Origin: an uncultured Anaerotignum sp.
GTDB lineage: Bacteria; Bacillota; Clostridia; Lachnospirales; Anaerotignaceae
DNA length: 37,182 bases
Direction of reading: 5' to 3'
NCBI RefSeq assembly: GCF_934277605.1
Contig: NZ_CAKQVD010000015.1
Location: 1 to 37,182 of the forward strand
Below the pieces are notes generated by a model. That model did not search any database. It had not been told where the DNA came from and saw only the letters and a list, made by a program, of their open reading frames with translations. Shown here piece by piece: positions 1-8,619 of the stretch. Position 1 is the first letter of the stretch, and every line of letters begins with the position of its first letter. The position numbers were made by a program, and so were the translations under genes.

Positions 1-1
1 T

Positions 2-715
2 GGGGACGCCTGCGTGTTCAGCGGCATGGGCTATGGCCTGTACCGGACCCGGTACCCGGAGGATGTGCCGCTGTATCAGGCAGAGGTGCGTGCCATGGCA
101 GAAAAATATAAGGATAGGATTGAGATTCTTTGCGGAGTGGAGCAGGATGCCTGTGCGACACGCACCACAGAGGGCTTTGATTATGTGATTGGCTCTGTGC
201 ATTATGTGGAAAAGGACGGATGCTATTTTTGTGTGGATGAAAGCCCGCAGGAGTTGGAGAGAGCCATTCGAGAGGGCTTTGGCGGAGATGTGTACGCACT
301 GACGAAGCGGTTTTTTGAATTGGAGGCAGAGGTGGTTGCAAGAACGAATGCAAGCTTTATCGGCCACTTTGATTTGGTGACGAAATTCAATGAGGGCAAC
401 CGCTTTTTTAACCCGATGGATGCACGTTACCGAACGGCAGCACTTTCTGCGATGGAGGCGCTTTTGGAAACGGGCAAGCCCTTTGAAATCAATACAGGCG
501 GGATGTATCGTGGGTTGCGGACGGAGCCTTATCCCTCCTTACAGCTTTTGCGGGACTTGAAGGAGAGAAACGGCGAAATTCTCCTTTCCAGTGACAGCCA
601 TGACGGACAATCGCTCGGCTTTCGTTTTGCGGAGGTGGCAGAGGCGGCAAGGGAGATTGGCTTTCGCACGGTTCGGGTTTTGAAAAAGGACGGCTGGGAT
701 ACGTTCGTATTATAA
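2..715 (+). CDS. Histidinol-phosphatase-like PHP domain protein, 5' truncated by window edge
   Basis: This is the C-terminal part of a PHP-superfamily phosphoesterase most like HisJ, which removes phosphate from L-histidinol phosphate in histidine synthesis. The frame is open to the left edge, so the gene starts outside the window; the GTG at 14 has no ribosome binding site and is internal. Visible metal-site elements are GVE, GSVHY, IGHFDLVTKF and the C-terminal SSDSHD, in PHP order. The N-terminal HxH motif is missing because it lies upstream. The KYKDRIEILCGVEQD stretch is typical of HisJ. No other his genes lie in the window, so the exact substrate is inferred from family resemblance. A strong hairpin terminator follows. 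Confidence 0.8.
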   Translation, partial: GDACVFSGMGYGLYRTRYPEDVPLYQAEVRAMAEKYKDRIEILCGVEQDACATRTTEGFDYVIGSVHYVEKDGCYFCVDESPQELERAIREGFGGDVYALTKRFFELEAEVVARTNASFIGHFDLVTKFNEGNRFFNPMDARYRTAALSAMEALLETGKPFEINTGGMYRGLRTEPYPSLQLLRDLKERNGEILLSSDSHDGQSLGFRFAEVAEAAREIGFRTVRVLKKDGWDTFVL

Positions 716-727
716 TAAGGAAATTAA

Positions 728-770
728 AAAACGCTGCTGCAGCTTGGATGTTCTGCATCAGCGTTTTTGT
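728..770 (+). terminator. Intrinsic terminator, probably bidirectional
   Basis: Arms at 729-742 and 753-766 pair over 14 bp with one mismatch and a 10-nt loop, followed by a T-rich tract. The left flank is A-rich, so the same hairpin can end the leftward Rrf2 gene that finishes at 784. Confidence 0.8.
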
Positions 771-783
771 TTTTTGATGAGCT

Positions 784-1230
784 TTAGCCGTTGCAGCGGA
801 ATTTTTTTGCTGCATCTGGATTTTTTTCGGCATATTCTGCCGCCATATCTGCCAGCGTAATGCTATCCACAACCTCATCGAGTGCTGCCTTCATTTTCTT
901 CCAGATGGAAAGAGAAACGCAGTAATCGGAGTTTGCACAATTCGGATGATCCACACAATCCACAGGGGAGAGGGAGCCTTCCAGAACACGCAGAACCTCG
1001 CCGACGGTTGTTGCTTCGGGGGGGTTGGTTAAGGTATAGCCGCCCTGCGCACCACGGAAGCTTTTTACCAGACCGGACTTGGTTAGGGGGTTGATAATCT
1101 GCTCCAGATATTTTTCGGAAATGCCCTGATCCTTGGCGATTGCCTTTAGGGGAATTGTGCCATTGTCGTAATTCAATGCCAGCGCAAGCATCAGGCGAAT
1201 GCCATAACGGCCTCTTGTTGAAATCTTCAT
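784..1230 (-). CDS. Rrf2 family transcriptional regulator with IscR-type cysteines
   Basis: A 148-residue winged-helix regulator beginning MKISTRGRYGIRLML, the family signature. The recognition helix lies near residues 36-60 (ISEKYLEQI to GLVKSFRGAQGGY). Cysteines fall at residues 92, 98 and 104, the same positions and spacing as the [2Fe-2S] ligands of IscR, so it probably senses Fe-S status, redox or nitric oxide. CymR-type members lack this triad, which argues against a cysteine-synthesis repressor. The start is the ATG whose complement is at 1228-1230, preceded on the minus strand by GAGGTG. It lies 39 bp after the YbaK gene in the same direction and is probably cotranscribed. No isc or suf genes are visible, so its targets are unknown. 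Confidence 0.9.
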   Translation of the reverse strand: MKISTRGRYGIRLMLALALNYDNGTIPLKAIAKDQGISEKYLEQIINPLTKSGLVKSFRGAQGGYTLTNPPEATTVGEVLRVLEGSLSPVDCVDHPNCANSDYCVSLSIWKKMKAALDEVVDSITLADMAAEYAEKNPDAAKKFRCNG

Positions 1231-1269
1231 AAGGTCACCTCGTAATACTTGTTGCGATACAAGTCTTTC

Positions 1270-1749
1270 TTATTCTTCTTCCTGCCAGCCCTTGCAGATA
1301 TCTACCCATTCGACACATTTGCCATAGTGAAACAGCTCATCACAGGTAAGCTCCACGGCGGAATTGCTGCTGCCTGCCGCAGGGAATACGGTTTCAAAGC
1401 GTTTCATGGAGATATCGGCATACGCCTTTGTGCCTTCTGGCAATGCAAAGGGACAAACGCCGCCGACAGCGTGACCGGTAGCCTCCAAGGTTTCCTCGGG
1501 GGAGAGCATTTTTGCCTTCAGTCCAAAGGTGTTTTTGAATTTACGGTTATCAATTTTTGTATCGCCGGCAACGCAAATGACAATGGGGCCCTCTTTGCTC
1601 ATCAGGCAAAGGGTTTTTGTGATGCGTGCGGGAATGACACCTGCTGCCTCTGCCGCCAATTCCACCGTTGCACTGGATTTTGCAAATTCGATGGGGGCCT
1701 TAGGGCAGTTCATGGTTTTCAGATAGGCGGTTACTTTTTCAATAGACAT
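1270..1749 (-). CDS. YbaK/EbsC family Cys-tRNA(Pro) deacylase
   Basis: A 159-residue YbaK-type trans-editing protein. Family members hydrolyse mischarged Cys-tRNA(Pro) or related aminoacyl-tRNAs in the cytoplasm after release by the synthetase. Visible features are ARITKTL, with the conserved lysine near residue 45, TGHAVGGVCPF at 91-101 and the C-terminal AAGSSNSAVELT at 124-135; the length is normal. The ATG (complement of 1747-1749) has a GAGG-type ribosome binding site on the minus strand. It is the first gene of a likely two-gene leftward unit with the Rrf2 regulator. Some YbaK relatives edit other tRNAs, so the exact substrate is inferred. Confidence 0.9.
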   Translation of the reverse strand: MSIEKVTAYLKTMNCPKAPIEFAKSSATVELAAEAAGVIPARITKTLCLMSKEGPIVICVAGDTKIDNRKFKNTFGLKAKMLSPEETLEATGHAVGGVCPFALPEGTKAYADISMKRFETVFPAAGSSNSAVELTCDELFHYGKCVEWVDICKGWQEEE

Positions 1750-1909
1750 GGATGATACCTCGCTTTGTTTCTTTTTGCTATTTCATCGGAAAATGCTCCG
1801 AAATATATACATATATAGACAGCATAGCAGAAAGATAGGAATTATGCAAGCGAAATAAGGGGGAAAAAAGAAAGAAAAAATAAGCGGCGAGCGGTGGGAG
1901 AAAGAAGGA

Positions 1910-1938
1910 TTGTTTTCCGAGGGGAGTGATGTTATAAT
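1910..1938 (+). promoter_or_regulatory. Sigma-A promoter for the PHP phosphatase at 1994
   Basis: TTGTTT at 1910-1915 and a perfect TATAAT at 1933-1938 are separated by 17 nt. They lie about 55 nt before the ATG at 1994. The rest of the 1750-1909 gap is A/G-rich with no other feature that I can support. Confidence 0.75.
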
Positions 1939-1993
1939 AAAGTTCAACGATGCTGAAGGAAGAAAAAATCACTTAGAAGTGTGAGGAATCGAC

Positions 1994-2713
1994 ATGAAAC
2001 GATTGATGGATGTGCATACCCACGCCGTTGGCAGCGGACACGCTTACAGTACAGTGGATGAAAATTTGAGATGGGCGGCAGAGCAGGGCTTGCAGTTGGT
2101 TGCCTTAACCGACCATGCGCCTGCGATGAAGGACACCACCTGCCATGCCTATTTCGCAAATCTGCACGTTTTGCCCAAGGAGTTGCATGGAGTGCGGCTT
2201 TTGAAGGGGATTGAGCTGAATATTTTGGATTTTGAGGGAACGGTGGATATGGATGAGGCGGTGCTGCAGCGGTTGGATATTGCGATTGCCAGCCTGCACA
2301 TGCCCTGCATAAAGCCCGGCACGAAAAAGGAAAATACGCAGGCGTTTTTAAGGGTGATGGAAAATCCTTATGTGGATATCATCGGGCATCCCGGAGATCC
2401 TCGTTATGCGGTGGATTATCGGGAGGTTTTTCGCCAAGCAAGAGAAACGGGAACGCTTTTGGAAATCAACAACGCTTCCTTAACACCCGGCGGCTTTCGG
2501 GAGGGCAGCAGGGAGAACATTAAGGAAATCCTTTTGATGAGCATGCAGGCGGGGCAGCCTGTGGTTTTGGGCAGCGATGCGCATTTTTATTCGCATGTGG
2601 GAGATTTTTCCTATGCGGAGGATTTGCTGAAGGAGGTACAGTTTCCCGAGGAGCTGATTTTGAACAATGCGCCGCAAAAATTCCTTGCTGCCATAAAGCA
2701 TGGGAAGGGCTGA
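1994..2713 (+). CDS. PHP domain phosphatase, YcdX-like
   Basis: A complete 239-residue PHP-fold hydrolase. The trinuclear metal-site residues can be followed in order: H8 and H10 (DVHTH), H16, the TDH around 40-41, E74 (KGIEL), H102 (SLHMP), H132 (GHPGDP), and D195 and H197 (GSDAH). This compact pattern with GHPGDPRY fits YcdX-like phosphatases better than HisJ or the polymerase PHP domain. The physiological substrate is unknown. The ATG follows a GTGAGG-like ribosome binding site and lies downstream of a good sigma-A promoter. It is probably monocistronic, since another promoter precedes the next gene. Confidence 0.85.
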   Translation: MKRLMDVHTHAVGSGHAYSTVDENLRWAAEQGLQLVALTDHAPAMKDTTCHAYFANLHVLPKELHGVRLLKGIELNILDFEGTVDMDEAVLQRLDIAIASLHMPCIKPGTKKENTQAFLRVMENPYVDIIGHPGDPRYAVDYREVFRQARETGTLLEINNASLTPGGFREGSRENIKEILLMSMQAGQPVVLGSDAHFYSHVGDFSYAEDLLKEVQFPEELILNNAPQKFLAAIKHGKG

Positions 2714-2747
2714 AAAAATATATACCGAAAAGAACGCAGAAATTCTC

Positions 2748-2776
2748 TTTACTTTAATGCTTGAAAGTGTTACAAT
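2748..2776 (+). promoter_or_regulatory. Sigma-A promoter for yerC
   Basis: TTTACT at 2748-2753 and TACAAT at 2771-2776 with 17 nt between them. The predicted transcription start is about 40 nt before the ATG at 2825. Confidence 0.6.
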
Positions 2777-2824
2777 GTTTATAGCGAAAAGATGAACAAC
2801 AATACGGAGAAGGTGGCGTTCCTT

Positions 2825-3136
2825 ATGAATAAAAAGATCAAAAACGAATTGACCGATAAATTGTTCGAGTGTATTCTCAGCATGGAAACCGTGGAAGAGT
2901 GCTATCAGCTCTTTGAAGACCTTTGCACCATCAATGAGATTCAAGCCATTGCGCAGAGGATGGAGGTGGCGGCGATGCTGGATGCAAAGCGCACCTATGT
3001 GGAGATTGCGGAAAAAACAGGTGCCTCCACAGCGACCATCAGCCGCGTGAACCGCTGCCTGCATTATGGCACGGATGGCTATAAGCTTGCGATTGACCGT
3101 GTGAAAGCAAAAAAAGAAAAGGAAGATAACGAATAA
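2825..3136 (+). CDS. yerC: YerC/YecD family TrpR-related protein
   Basis: A 103-residue protein of the TrpR-like YerC/YecD family. It is predicted to bind DNA through a helix-turn-helix near the C-terminal half (YVEIAEKTGASTATISRVNRCL). In Bacillota it is typically found just upstream of pcrA, as here. I chose the ATG at 2825 over an in-frame ATG at 2792 because GGAGAAGGTGG at 2806-2816 is ideally spaced for it. The family's ligand and operator are not established to my knowledge, and nothing in the sequence links it to tryptophan. A hairpin terminator lies between it and pcrA, so pcrA may be expressed partly by readthrough. Confidence 0.85.
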   Translation: MNKKIKNELTDKLFECILSMETVEECYQLFEDLCTINEIQAIAQRMEVAAMLDAKRTYVEIAEKTGASTATISRVNRCLHYGTDGYKLAIDRVKAKKEKEDNE

Positions 3137-3164
3137 TCCTTTTGATTGATTTAAAAGAGATGAT

Positions 3165-3201
3165 AGGCTGGTTTGACAAGAGAATCAAATCAGCCTTTCT
3201 T
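3165..3201 (+). terminator. Hairpin terminator between yerC and pcrA
   Basis: Arms 3165-3176 and 3185-3196 pair over 12 bp (one G-U) around an 8-nt loop, followed by TTCTT. It lies 28 nt after the yerC stop and about 60 nt before the pcrA start, so it separates or attenuates the two genes. Confidence 0.7.
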
Positions 3202-3261
3202 ATGTTGGCAGACTGCCGAGATGGGCGGGAAGAGGCGATAACAGAAATGGGAGAGAGTGAA

Positions 3262-5508
3262 ATGATTGGATTTGAACAACTGAACGATATGCAAAAAAAG
3301 GCAGTTTTGCAGACAGAGGGGCCTGTGCTGATTTTGGCTGGCGCAGGCAGCGGCAAAACGGGTGCGCTGACAGTGCGGATTGCGCATTTATTGGAAAGCG
3401 GCGTGAAGCCTTGGAATATTCTTGCGATTACGTTTACGAACAAGGCGGCAAAGGAAATGCGGGAGCGTGTGGAAGGACTGGTGGGCGACAGTGCAAGAGA
3501 TATGTGGATCAGCACCTTCCATTCTACCTGTGTGCGCATTTTACGCAGAGAAATTCAGCATTTGGATTATGAAACACAATTTTCCATTTATGATGGGGAC
3601 GACCAAGAGAAAATCATGCGTGAGGCATTTAAGCGACTGAACATGAGCACAACGGATAAGTCCTTTTCGGTGAAGGGTGCCATGAGCATTATCAGCCATC
3701 TGAAAGAGGAAATGACAAGCTGGGAGGACTATGCGCAGCGAGTGGATAAAAATGACTTGAAGGCGGTGCGGATTGCGAAGGTATATCAGACCTATCAGAA
3801 AATGCTGAAGGAAAACAATGCCTTGGATTTTGATGATTTGATTTATAAAACCGTTTTGCTGTTCCGTCAGTTCCCCGATGTTCTGGAAAAATATCAGGAA
3901 CGATTCCGTTATATCATGGTGGACGAATATCAGGATACGAATACAAGCCAATATGAGCTGGTTGCCATGCTTGCGGCGAAATATAAAAATCTTTGCGTGG
4001 TGGGGGATGATGACCAGAGCATTTACGGCTGGCGTGGGGCGAATATCCGCAATATTCTGGATTTTGAAAAGGATTTTCCGGAAACGACAGTGATTAAATT
4101 GGAGCAGAATTACCGTTCCACCAAAAAGATTTTGGAGGCGGCAAATGCGGTGATTCATCACAACCAAACCAGAAAGGACAAAACCCTTTGGACAGAAAAT
4201 GACAGTGGGAGTATTTTGCATATCTACAAGGCGGATAACGAATATGACGAGTGTCGCTTTGTGGCGGAAAAAATACGGGAGCTGGAGAAAAAGGGCGTTG
4301 CAAGAAATCAGATAGCGGTGCTATACCGCACCAATGCACAGAGCCGTGCGGTTGAGGACCAGATGGTAAAGAAGGGGATTCCCTATCGCTTGTTTGGCGG
4401 TGTGCGGTTTTATGAGAGAAAGGAAATCAGAGATATTCTTTCCTATTTAAAGGTGCTGGCGAACCCTGCGGACACGATTGCACTGCGGCGAATCATCAAT
4501 GTGCCGAAAAGGGGGATTGGCGAAACCTCTTTGGATAAGCTGGCTGCCTTTGCGGAGGAGAACGGCTTATCGCTTTATGGTGCTTTATTGCACTTGGATG
4601 AAATTACCACGCTGAAAACAAGAGTGGCGAAATTTAAGGATTTTTACGGCTTATTTGAACATCTGAGGGCGGATGCGGGAGAGCTTTCCGTTTCCGAATT
4701 GATAGATGCCATCATACAGCGGACAGGATATTTGCAGCTTTTGCAGATTGAGGGGACGGACGAGGCCATCAGCCGCATTGAAAACATTGATGAATTTGTG
4801 AGCAAGGCGGCAGAATATGACAAGGCGAATGAGGAGGGCAGTCTGGAGGGCTTCTTGGAGGAGGTCGCTTTGGTTGCCGATATTGACAGCTATGAGCAGG
4901 GCGAGGACGCCGTTGCCCTGATGACACTGCACAGCGCAAAGGGATTGGAATTTCCCTATGTTTTCATCATTGGCATGGAGGAGGGGATTTTCCCCGGCTA
5001 TCGTGCGGTGATGTATGGCGGGGAGAAGGAAATCGAGGAGGAGCGCAGACTTTGCTATGTGGGCATTACACGGGCAAAGGAGGAGCTTTATCTGACACAC
5101 GCAAAAAGCCGTATGCAGCATGGGATTACGCAGTATAACCCGCCTTCCCGTTTTCTGAAGGAGATTCCGGCGGATTTGGTGGATATGCCGACAAGACAAA
5201 TTTCCGATATGGCGAAAAAATATGACGCAATGGCACAGAATAAGTCTGCGATGATGGGCAGAAAAAATGTGCTGCCGCCTGCGGCAAAATTCGGCGGAAT
5301 CGGGCGGAAGAAGGAAATGCCTGCGCCCAAGGATTTTGAGCTGAATTACGGCGTGGGGGACAAGGTGCGTGCGCCGAAATACGGCATTGGCACAGTGGTT
5401 TCCATCGACAACGGCGGTGCGGATTTTGAGGTTGCGGTTTCCTTCGGAGCGAAGGGGACAAAGAAGTTTATGGCGAGATTATCGAAGCTGATTAAGGTAA
5501 GCGAATAA
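3262..5508 (+). CDS. pcrA: ATP-dependent DNA helicase PcrA (UvrD/Rep superfamily 1)
   Basis: A 748-residue 3'-5' DNA helicase acting in repair, replication restart and removal of RecA filaments. Superfamily 1 motifs appear in order: Walker A AGAGSGKT at 26-33, TFTNKAA (Ia), VDEYQDTN (Walker B), GDDDQSIYGWRG (III), the QNYRS motif (IV), LMTLHSAKGLEF (V) and YVGITRAK (VI). The C-terminal tail ends in the Tudor-like KVRAPKYGIGTVVSI segment expected in PcrA. The ATG at 3262 has GGGAGAG just upstream and puts the N-terminus where other PcrA proteins start; the longer frame from 3142 runs through the terminator hairpin and is rejected. ligA follows after 31 nt, the classical pcrA-ligA pair. Confidence 0.97.
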   Translation: MIGFEQLNDMQKKAVLQTEGPVLILAGAGSGKTGALTVRIAHLLESGVKPWNILAITFTNKAAKEMRERVEGLVGDSARDMWISTFHSTCVRILRREIQHLDYETQFSIYDGDDQEKIMREAFKRLNMSTTDKSFSVKGAMSIISHLKEEMTSWEDYAQRVDKNDLKAVRIAKVYQTYQKMLKENNALDFDDLIYKTVLLFRQFPDVLEKYQERFRYIMVDEYQDTNTSQYELVAMLAAKYKNLCVVGDDDQSIYGWRGANIRNILDFEKDFPETTVIKLEQNYRSTKKILEAANAVIHHNQTRKDKTLWTENDSGSILHIYKADNEYDECRFVAEKIRELEKKGVARNQIAVLYRTNAQSRAVEDQMVKKGIPYRLFGGVRFYERKEIRDILSYLKVLANPADTIALRRIINVPKRGIGETSLDKLAAFAEENGLSLYGALLHLDEITTLKTRVAKFKDFYGLFEHLRADAGELSVSELIDAIIQRTGYLQLLQIEGTDEAISRIENIDEFVSKAAEYDKANEEGSLEGFLEEVALVADIDSYEQGEDAVALMTLHSAKGLEFPYVFIIGMEEGIFPGYRAVMYGGEKEIEEERRLCYVGITRAKEELYLTHAKSRMQHGITQYNPPSRFLKEIPADLVDMPTRQISDMAKKYDAMAQNKSAMMGRKNVLPPAAKFGGIGRKKEMPAPKDFELNYGVGDKVRAPKYGIGTVVSIDNGGADFEVAVSFGAKGTKKFMARLSKLIKVSE

Positions 5509-5539
5509 ATGCGATTAGGCAGAATATGAGGGACGCTAT

Positions 5540-7486
5540 ATGACAGAGAGAATGAAGCATTTGACAGAGCAGCTCAATCGGGCGGCGAAGGCATATTATC
5601 AGGAGGACAGGGAAATTCTTTCCAATCAGGAATATGATGCGCTGTATGACGAATTGGCGGCACTGGAGAGGGAAACAGGAACGATTCTTGCGAACAGCCC
5701 CACGCAGAAGGTGGGCTATACGGTGCTGAGCAATTTGCAGAAGGTGGCGCATGAAAGCCCGATTCTTTCCTTGGATAAAACGAAGGAAACGGCGAAATTA
5801 GTCAGCTTTTTGGGGGATAAAGCAGGGATTTTATCCTGGAAGCTGGATGGGCTGACGATTGTTTTGAAATATAACCACGGCACACTGGTGCAGGCCATTA
5901 CCAGAGGGAACGGCGAGGTTGGCGAGGATGTGACGCACAACGCCCGTGTGTTCCGGAATGTGCCGCTTTCCATTCCGTTTCAGGAGGAGCTGGTGCTGCG
6001 TGGGGAGGGCGTGATTCCATACAGCGAGTTTGCCCGTATCAACGATGCCTTGGGTGCGGAGGAGCAATATAAAAACCCCCGCAACCTGTGCAGTGGAACG
6101 GTGCGGCAGTTAAACAGCGAGATTGCCGCAAGGAGGAATGTGAAATTCATTGCGTTTACACTTGTGAGTGCCGAGGGTGCGGCACTTTCGGACAGCAAGG
6201 CAGAAAACATGGCTTGGCTTGCAAAAATGGGCTTTGATGTGGTGGAGCATTATATGGTGACGGCGGAAACGGTTGCCGAGAGGGTGGAGGCATTTCGCAG
6301 CAGGATTGCGGAGAATGACATTGCCTCCGACGGCTTGGTGCTGACCTTTGACAGCATTGCATACAGCCGCAGCCTTGGCAGGACGGCGAAATTCCCCAAG
6401 GATTCCATTGCTTTTAAATGGGCGGACGAAATGGCGGAAACGGTTTTGCGGCGGATTGAATGGAGCACCTCTCGGACGGGGCTGATGAATCCTGTGGCGG
6501 TGTTTGATCCGGTGGAGCTGGAGGGCTCTACGGTCAGCCGTGCAAGCGTGCATAATGTCAGCATTTTGAAGGAATTGAAGCTGAGCATTGGGGACACCAT
6601 CAAGGTTTATAAGGCGAACATGATTATTCCGCAGATTGCGGAGAATGTGACGGGGACGGTTTCCACGGCGGAGATTCCCAAGCATTGCTTTGTTTGCGGC
6701 GAGGAAACGGAAATCAGAAAATTGCGGGACGGGGAGGCACTTTATTGCACCAACCCGAACTGCTCTGCACAGCGGATACAGGCACTCAGCCATTTTGTTT
6801 CCCGTGATGCCATGAATATCGAGGGGCTTTCGGAGGAAACCCTAAAGAAATTCTTGGAGAGGGGCTTTGTGGAGAATTATCCCGACCTGTTTCGCTTGGA
6901 GCGGTATCGGGCGGAGATTACCGAGATGGAGGGCTTCGGCGAGAAATCCTATCAAAACCTGATTGCCTCTGTGGAGAAGGCGAGGACGGCGGAGCTGCCG
7001 AGCTTTATTTATGCACTGGGCATTAACCATGTGGGGCTGCGCAATGCAAAGCTGCTTTGCAGGGAATTTGCCTTTGATTTGGAAAAAATCAAGGCGGCAA
7101 GCGAGGAGGAGCTGGTGCAGGTGGAGGGCTTCGGCGAAATCATTGCACACAGCATTGCATATTATTTTGGGCAGGAGGCACATTTGGAGCTGCTTGCGGA
7201 TGCCCTGCAATATTTGAAATTCCGAGAGGCTGAGGCAACTGAGGAGGGACGCTTGACGGGCGTAACCTTTGTTGTGACCGGGGATTTGGAGCAATTCGCC
7301 AACCGAAAGGAATTGCAGGCCTTGATTGAAAGGGGCGGCGGCAAGGTGACGGGCAGCGTGACCAAAAAGACGAACTATTTAATCAACAATGACATCCATT
7401 CTGCATCCTCGAAGAACAAGAAGGCGGCAGAGCTGGGGATTCCCATTCTCAGTGAGCAGGATTTTATAGATAAATTTTTGAAATAG
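5540..7486 (+). CDS. ligA: NAD-dependent DNA ligase LigA
   Basis: A 648-residue DNA ligase that seals nicks using NAD+. The nucleotidyltransferase lysine is K101 in WKLDG, followed by ITRGNGEVGEDVTHN. A four-cysteine zinc finger uses C383, C386, C403 and C408, then come helix-hairpin-helix repeats (EGFGEKSYQNL, EGFGEIIAHSI) and a C-terminal BRCT domain (TFVVTGDLEQF to KTNYLINND). The N-terminal Ia domain has AYYQED and NQEYDALYDEL. It is slightly short for the family (about 670). The Glu that usually sits two residues before the catalytic Lys is Ser here. It follows pcrA by 31 nt and is ended by a strong terminator. Confidence 0.96.
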   Translation: MTERMKHLTEQLNRAAKAYYQEDREILSNQEYDALYDELAALERETGTILANSPTQKVGYTVLSNLQKVAHESPILSLDKTKETAKLVSFLGDKAGILSWKLDGLTIVLKYNHGTLVQAITRGNGEVGEDVTHNARVFRNVPLSIPFQEELVLRGEGVIPYSEFARINDALGAEEQYKNPRNLCSGTVRQLNSEIAARRNVKFIAFTLVSAEGAALSDSKAENMAWLAKMGFDVVEHYMVTAETVAERVEAFRSRIAENDIASDGLVLTFDSIAYSRSLGRTAKFPKDSIAFKWADEMAETVLRRIEWSTSRTGLMNPVAVFDPVELEGSTVSRASVHNVSILKELKLSIGDTIKVYKANMIIPQIAENVTGTVSTAEIPKHCFVCGEETEIRKLRDGEALYCTNPNCSAQRIQALSHFVSRDAMNIEGLSEETLKKFLERGFVENYPDLFRLERYRAEITEMEGFGEKSYQNLIASVEKARTAELPSFIYALGINHVGLRNAKLLCREFAFDLEKIKAASEEELVQVEGFGEIIAHSIAYYFGQEAHLELLADALQYLKFREAEATEEGRLTGVTFVVTGDLEQFANRKELQALIERGGGKVTGSVTKKTNYLINNDIHSASSKNKKAAELGIPILSEQDFIDKFLK

Positions 7487-7498
7487 AAAAAATGGGAG

Positions 7499-7530
7499 AA
7501 AGCGGCTTTTTTGCGGAAAGTCGCTTTTTA
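7499..7530 (+). terminator. Intrinsic terminator after ligA
   Basis: Arms 7499-7509 and 7517-7527 pair over 11 bp with one G-U, followed by a short T-run. It ends the pcrA-ligA unit. Confidence 0.8.
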
Positions 7531-7570
7531 TCGTCATTTGTCACGAAATCGGGATGGTTTTTTGTTCATT

Positions 7571-7584
7571 AAATCTATAGATTT
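7571..7584 (+). promoter_or_regulatory. 14-bp perfect palindrome, candidate LysR operator
   Basis: AAATCTATAGATTT is a perfect palindrome lying over the predicted -35 position of the LysR promoter, whose -10 TATACT is at 7601-7606. This placement would suit negative autoregulation. The ATAGAT half-site recurs as a dyad upstream of the aroE-like gene at 10762. Confidence 0.45.
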
Positions 7585-7699
7585 TTTCTATTTATTTTGC
7601 TATACTCTTAAAAAAATACAGTACGTTTGAATGGCAGCGAACGGGTTTCTGATTTGCTGCTTTCTTATGCGCTTTTGCATGAGAATAGGAGGGGAAACG

Positions 7700-8590
7700 A
7701 TGAATATAAACCAGTTGTACTATTTTAAGACACTGGCAGAATTGGAGCATTATACAAAGGCGGCGGAAAAGCTGAATATTTCTCAGCCGACACTGAGCCA
7801 TTCCATCTCTTCCTTGGAGAAGGAGCTGGGGGCAAATTTATTCGAGAAGCAGGGCAGGAATGTGGTTTTGACGAAATATGGGCGGATTTATATGTTTTAT
7901 GTGGAAAATGCCCTGACACAGCTTGAATTGGGGAAAAACCAGATTGAGCGATTGGTTTCCGAGGGGGGCGGCCATGTGGGGCTTGCCTATATGACATCGG
8001 TTGGGACAAACTTTGTGCCGACCTTGATTGCGGGCTTTTTGGATGATCCGCAGAACAAGAACATTTCCTTTTCCTGTTATGAGGGAAACACGAAAACACT
8101 GCTCTATAATTTGAAGCGGGAAAAATATGATTTGGTTTTCTGCTCCATGGTGGAGGCGGAAAGCGATGTGGAGTTTATCCCTGTGTTTGAGCAGAGCCTT
8201 GTGGTAATCTTGCCGGAGGGGCATCCCTTGGAGGACAGAAGGAAGGTAACGATTCAGGATATTTGTCCATACCCCTTAATCAGCTATACAAAGGAAAGTG
8301 GGATGCGCCGTATCATTGATGATATGTTTACGAAGGCGCAGATTATGCCGAATATTCTTTGTCAATTTGAGGACGTAAACTCCATGGCGGGCTTGGTTGA
8401 GAAGAACCAAGGGATTGCCATTGTAACAGACAGCCAAGCACTGCGTAACTATAAAGTGACAAAGCTGGAGCTGGATACGCCGTATTCTCGCAGAATGGTG
8501 TATATGGCGTATGTGCTGAACCGTTATTTGCCGCCTGCGGTGGAAAAATTTAAGGATTTTACGATTCAGCGGACAAAAACAAAGAAATAA
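7700..8590 (+). CDS. LysR family transcriptional regulator
   Basis: A 296-residue LysR-type regulator. The N-terminal helix-turn-helix (MNINQLYYFKTLAELEHYTKAAEKLNISQPTLSHSISSLE, residues 1-40) is followed by a periplasmic-binding-fold effector domain from about residue 90 that ends LNRYLPPAVEKFKDF. I chose the ATG at 7700 because AGGAGGGG at 7687-7694 sits 5 nt upstream; the longer frame from 7631 adds an unrelated tail. It resembles the second LysR gene at 9690-10571 (similar RYLPPAVEKF and KYLPPVVQKF endings), suggesting a duplicated pair. Its effector is unknown. It is 29 nt upstream of the NudC-like gene and may be cotranscribed with it. Confidence 0.9.
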   Translation: MNINQLYYFKTLAELEHYTKAAEKLNISQPTLSHSISSLEKELGANLFEKQGRNVVLTKYGRIYMFYVENALTQLELGKNQIERLVSEGGGHVGLAYMTSVGTNFVPTLIAGFLDDPQNKNISFSCYEGNTKTLLYNLKREKYDLVFCSMVEAESDVEFIPVFEQSLVVILPEGHPLEDRRKVTIQDICPYPLISYTKESGMRRIIDDMFTKAQIMPNILCQFEDVNSMAGLVEKNQGIAIVTDSQALRNYKVTKLELDTPYSRRMVYMAYVLNRYLPPAVEKFKDFTIQRTKTKK

Positions 8591-8619
8591 GAAGGAAACA
8601 AGAAGGATAGAGGAAGAAT

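Noticed and set aside
1247..1264. ACTTGT-N6-ACAAGT inverted repeat between the YbaK and Rrf2 genes, considered as an Rrf2 operator
   Set aside because: Six-bp arms are short, the site lies inside a transcription unit and no promoter is associated. It does not match the IscR sites I remember.
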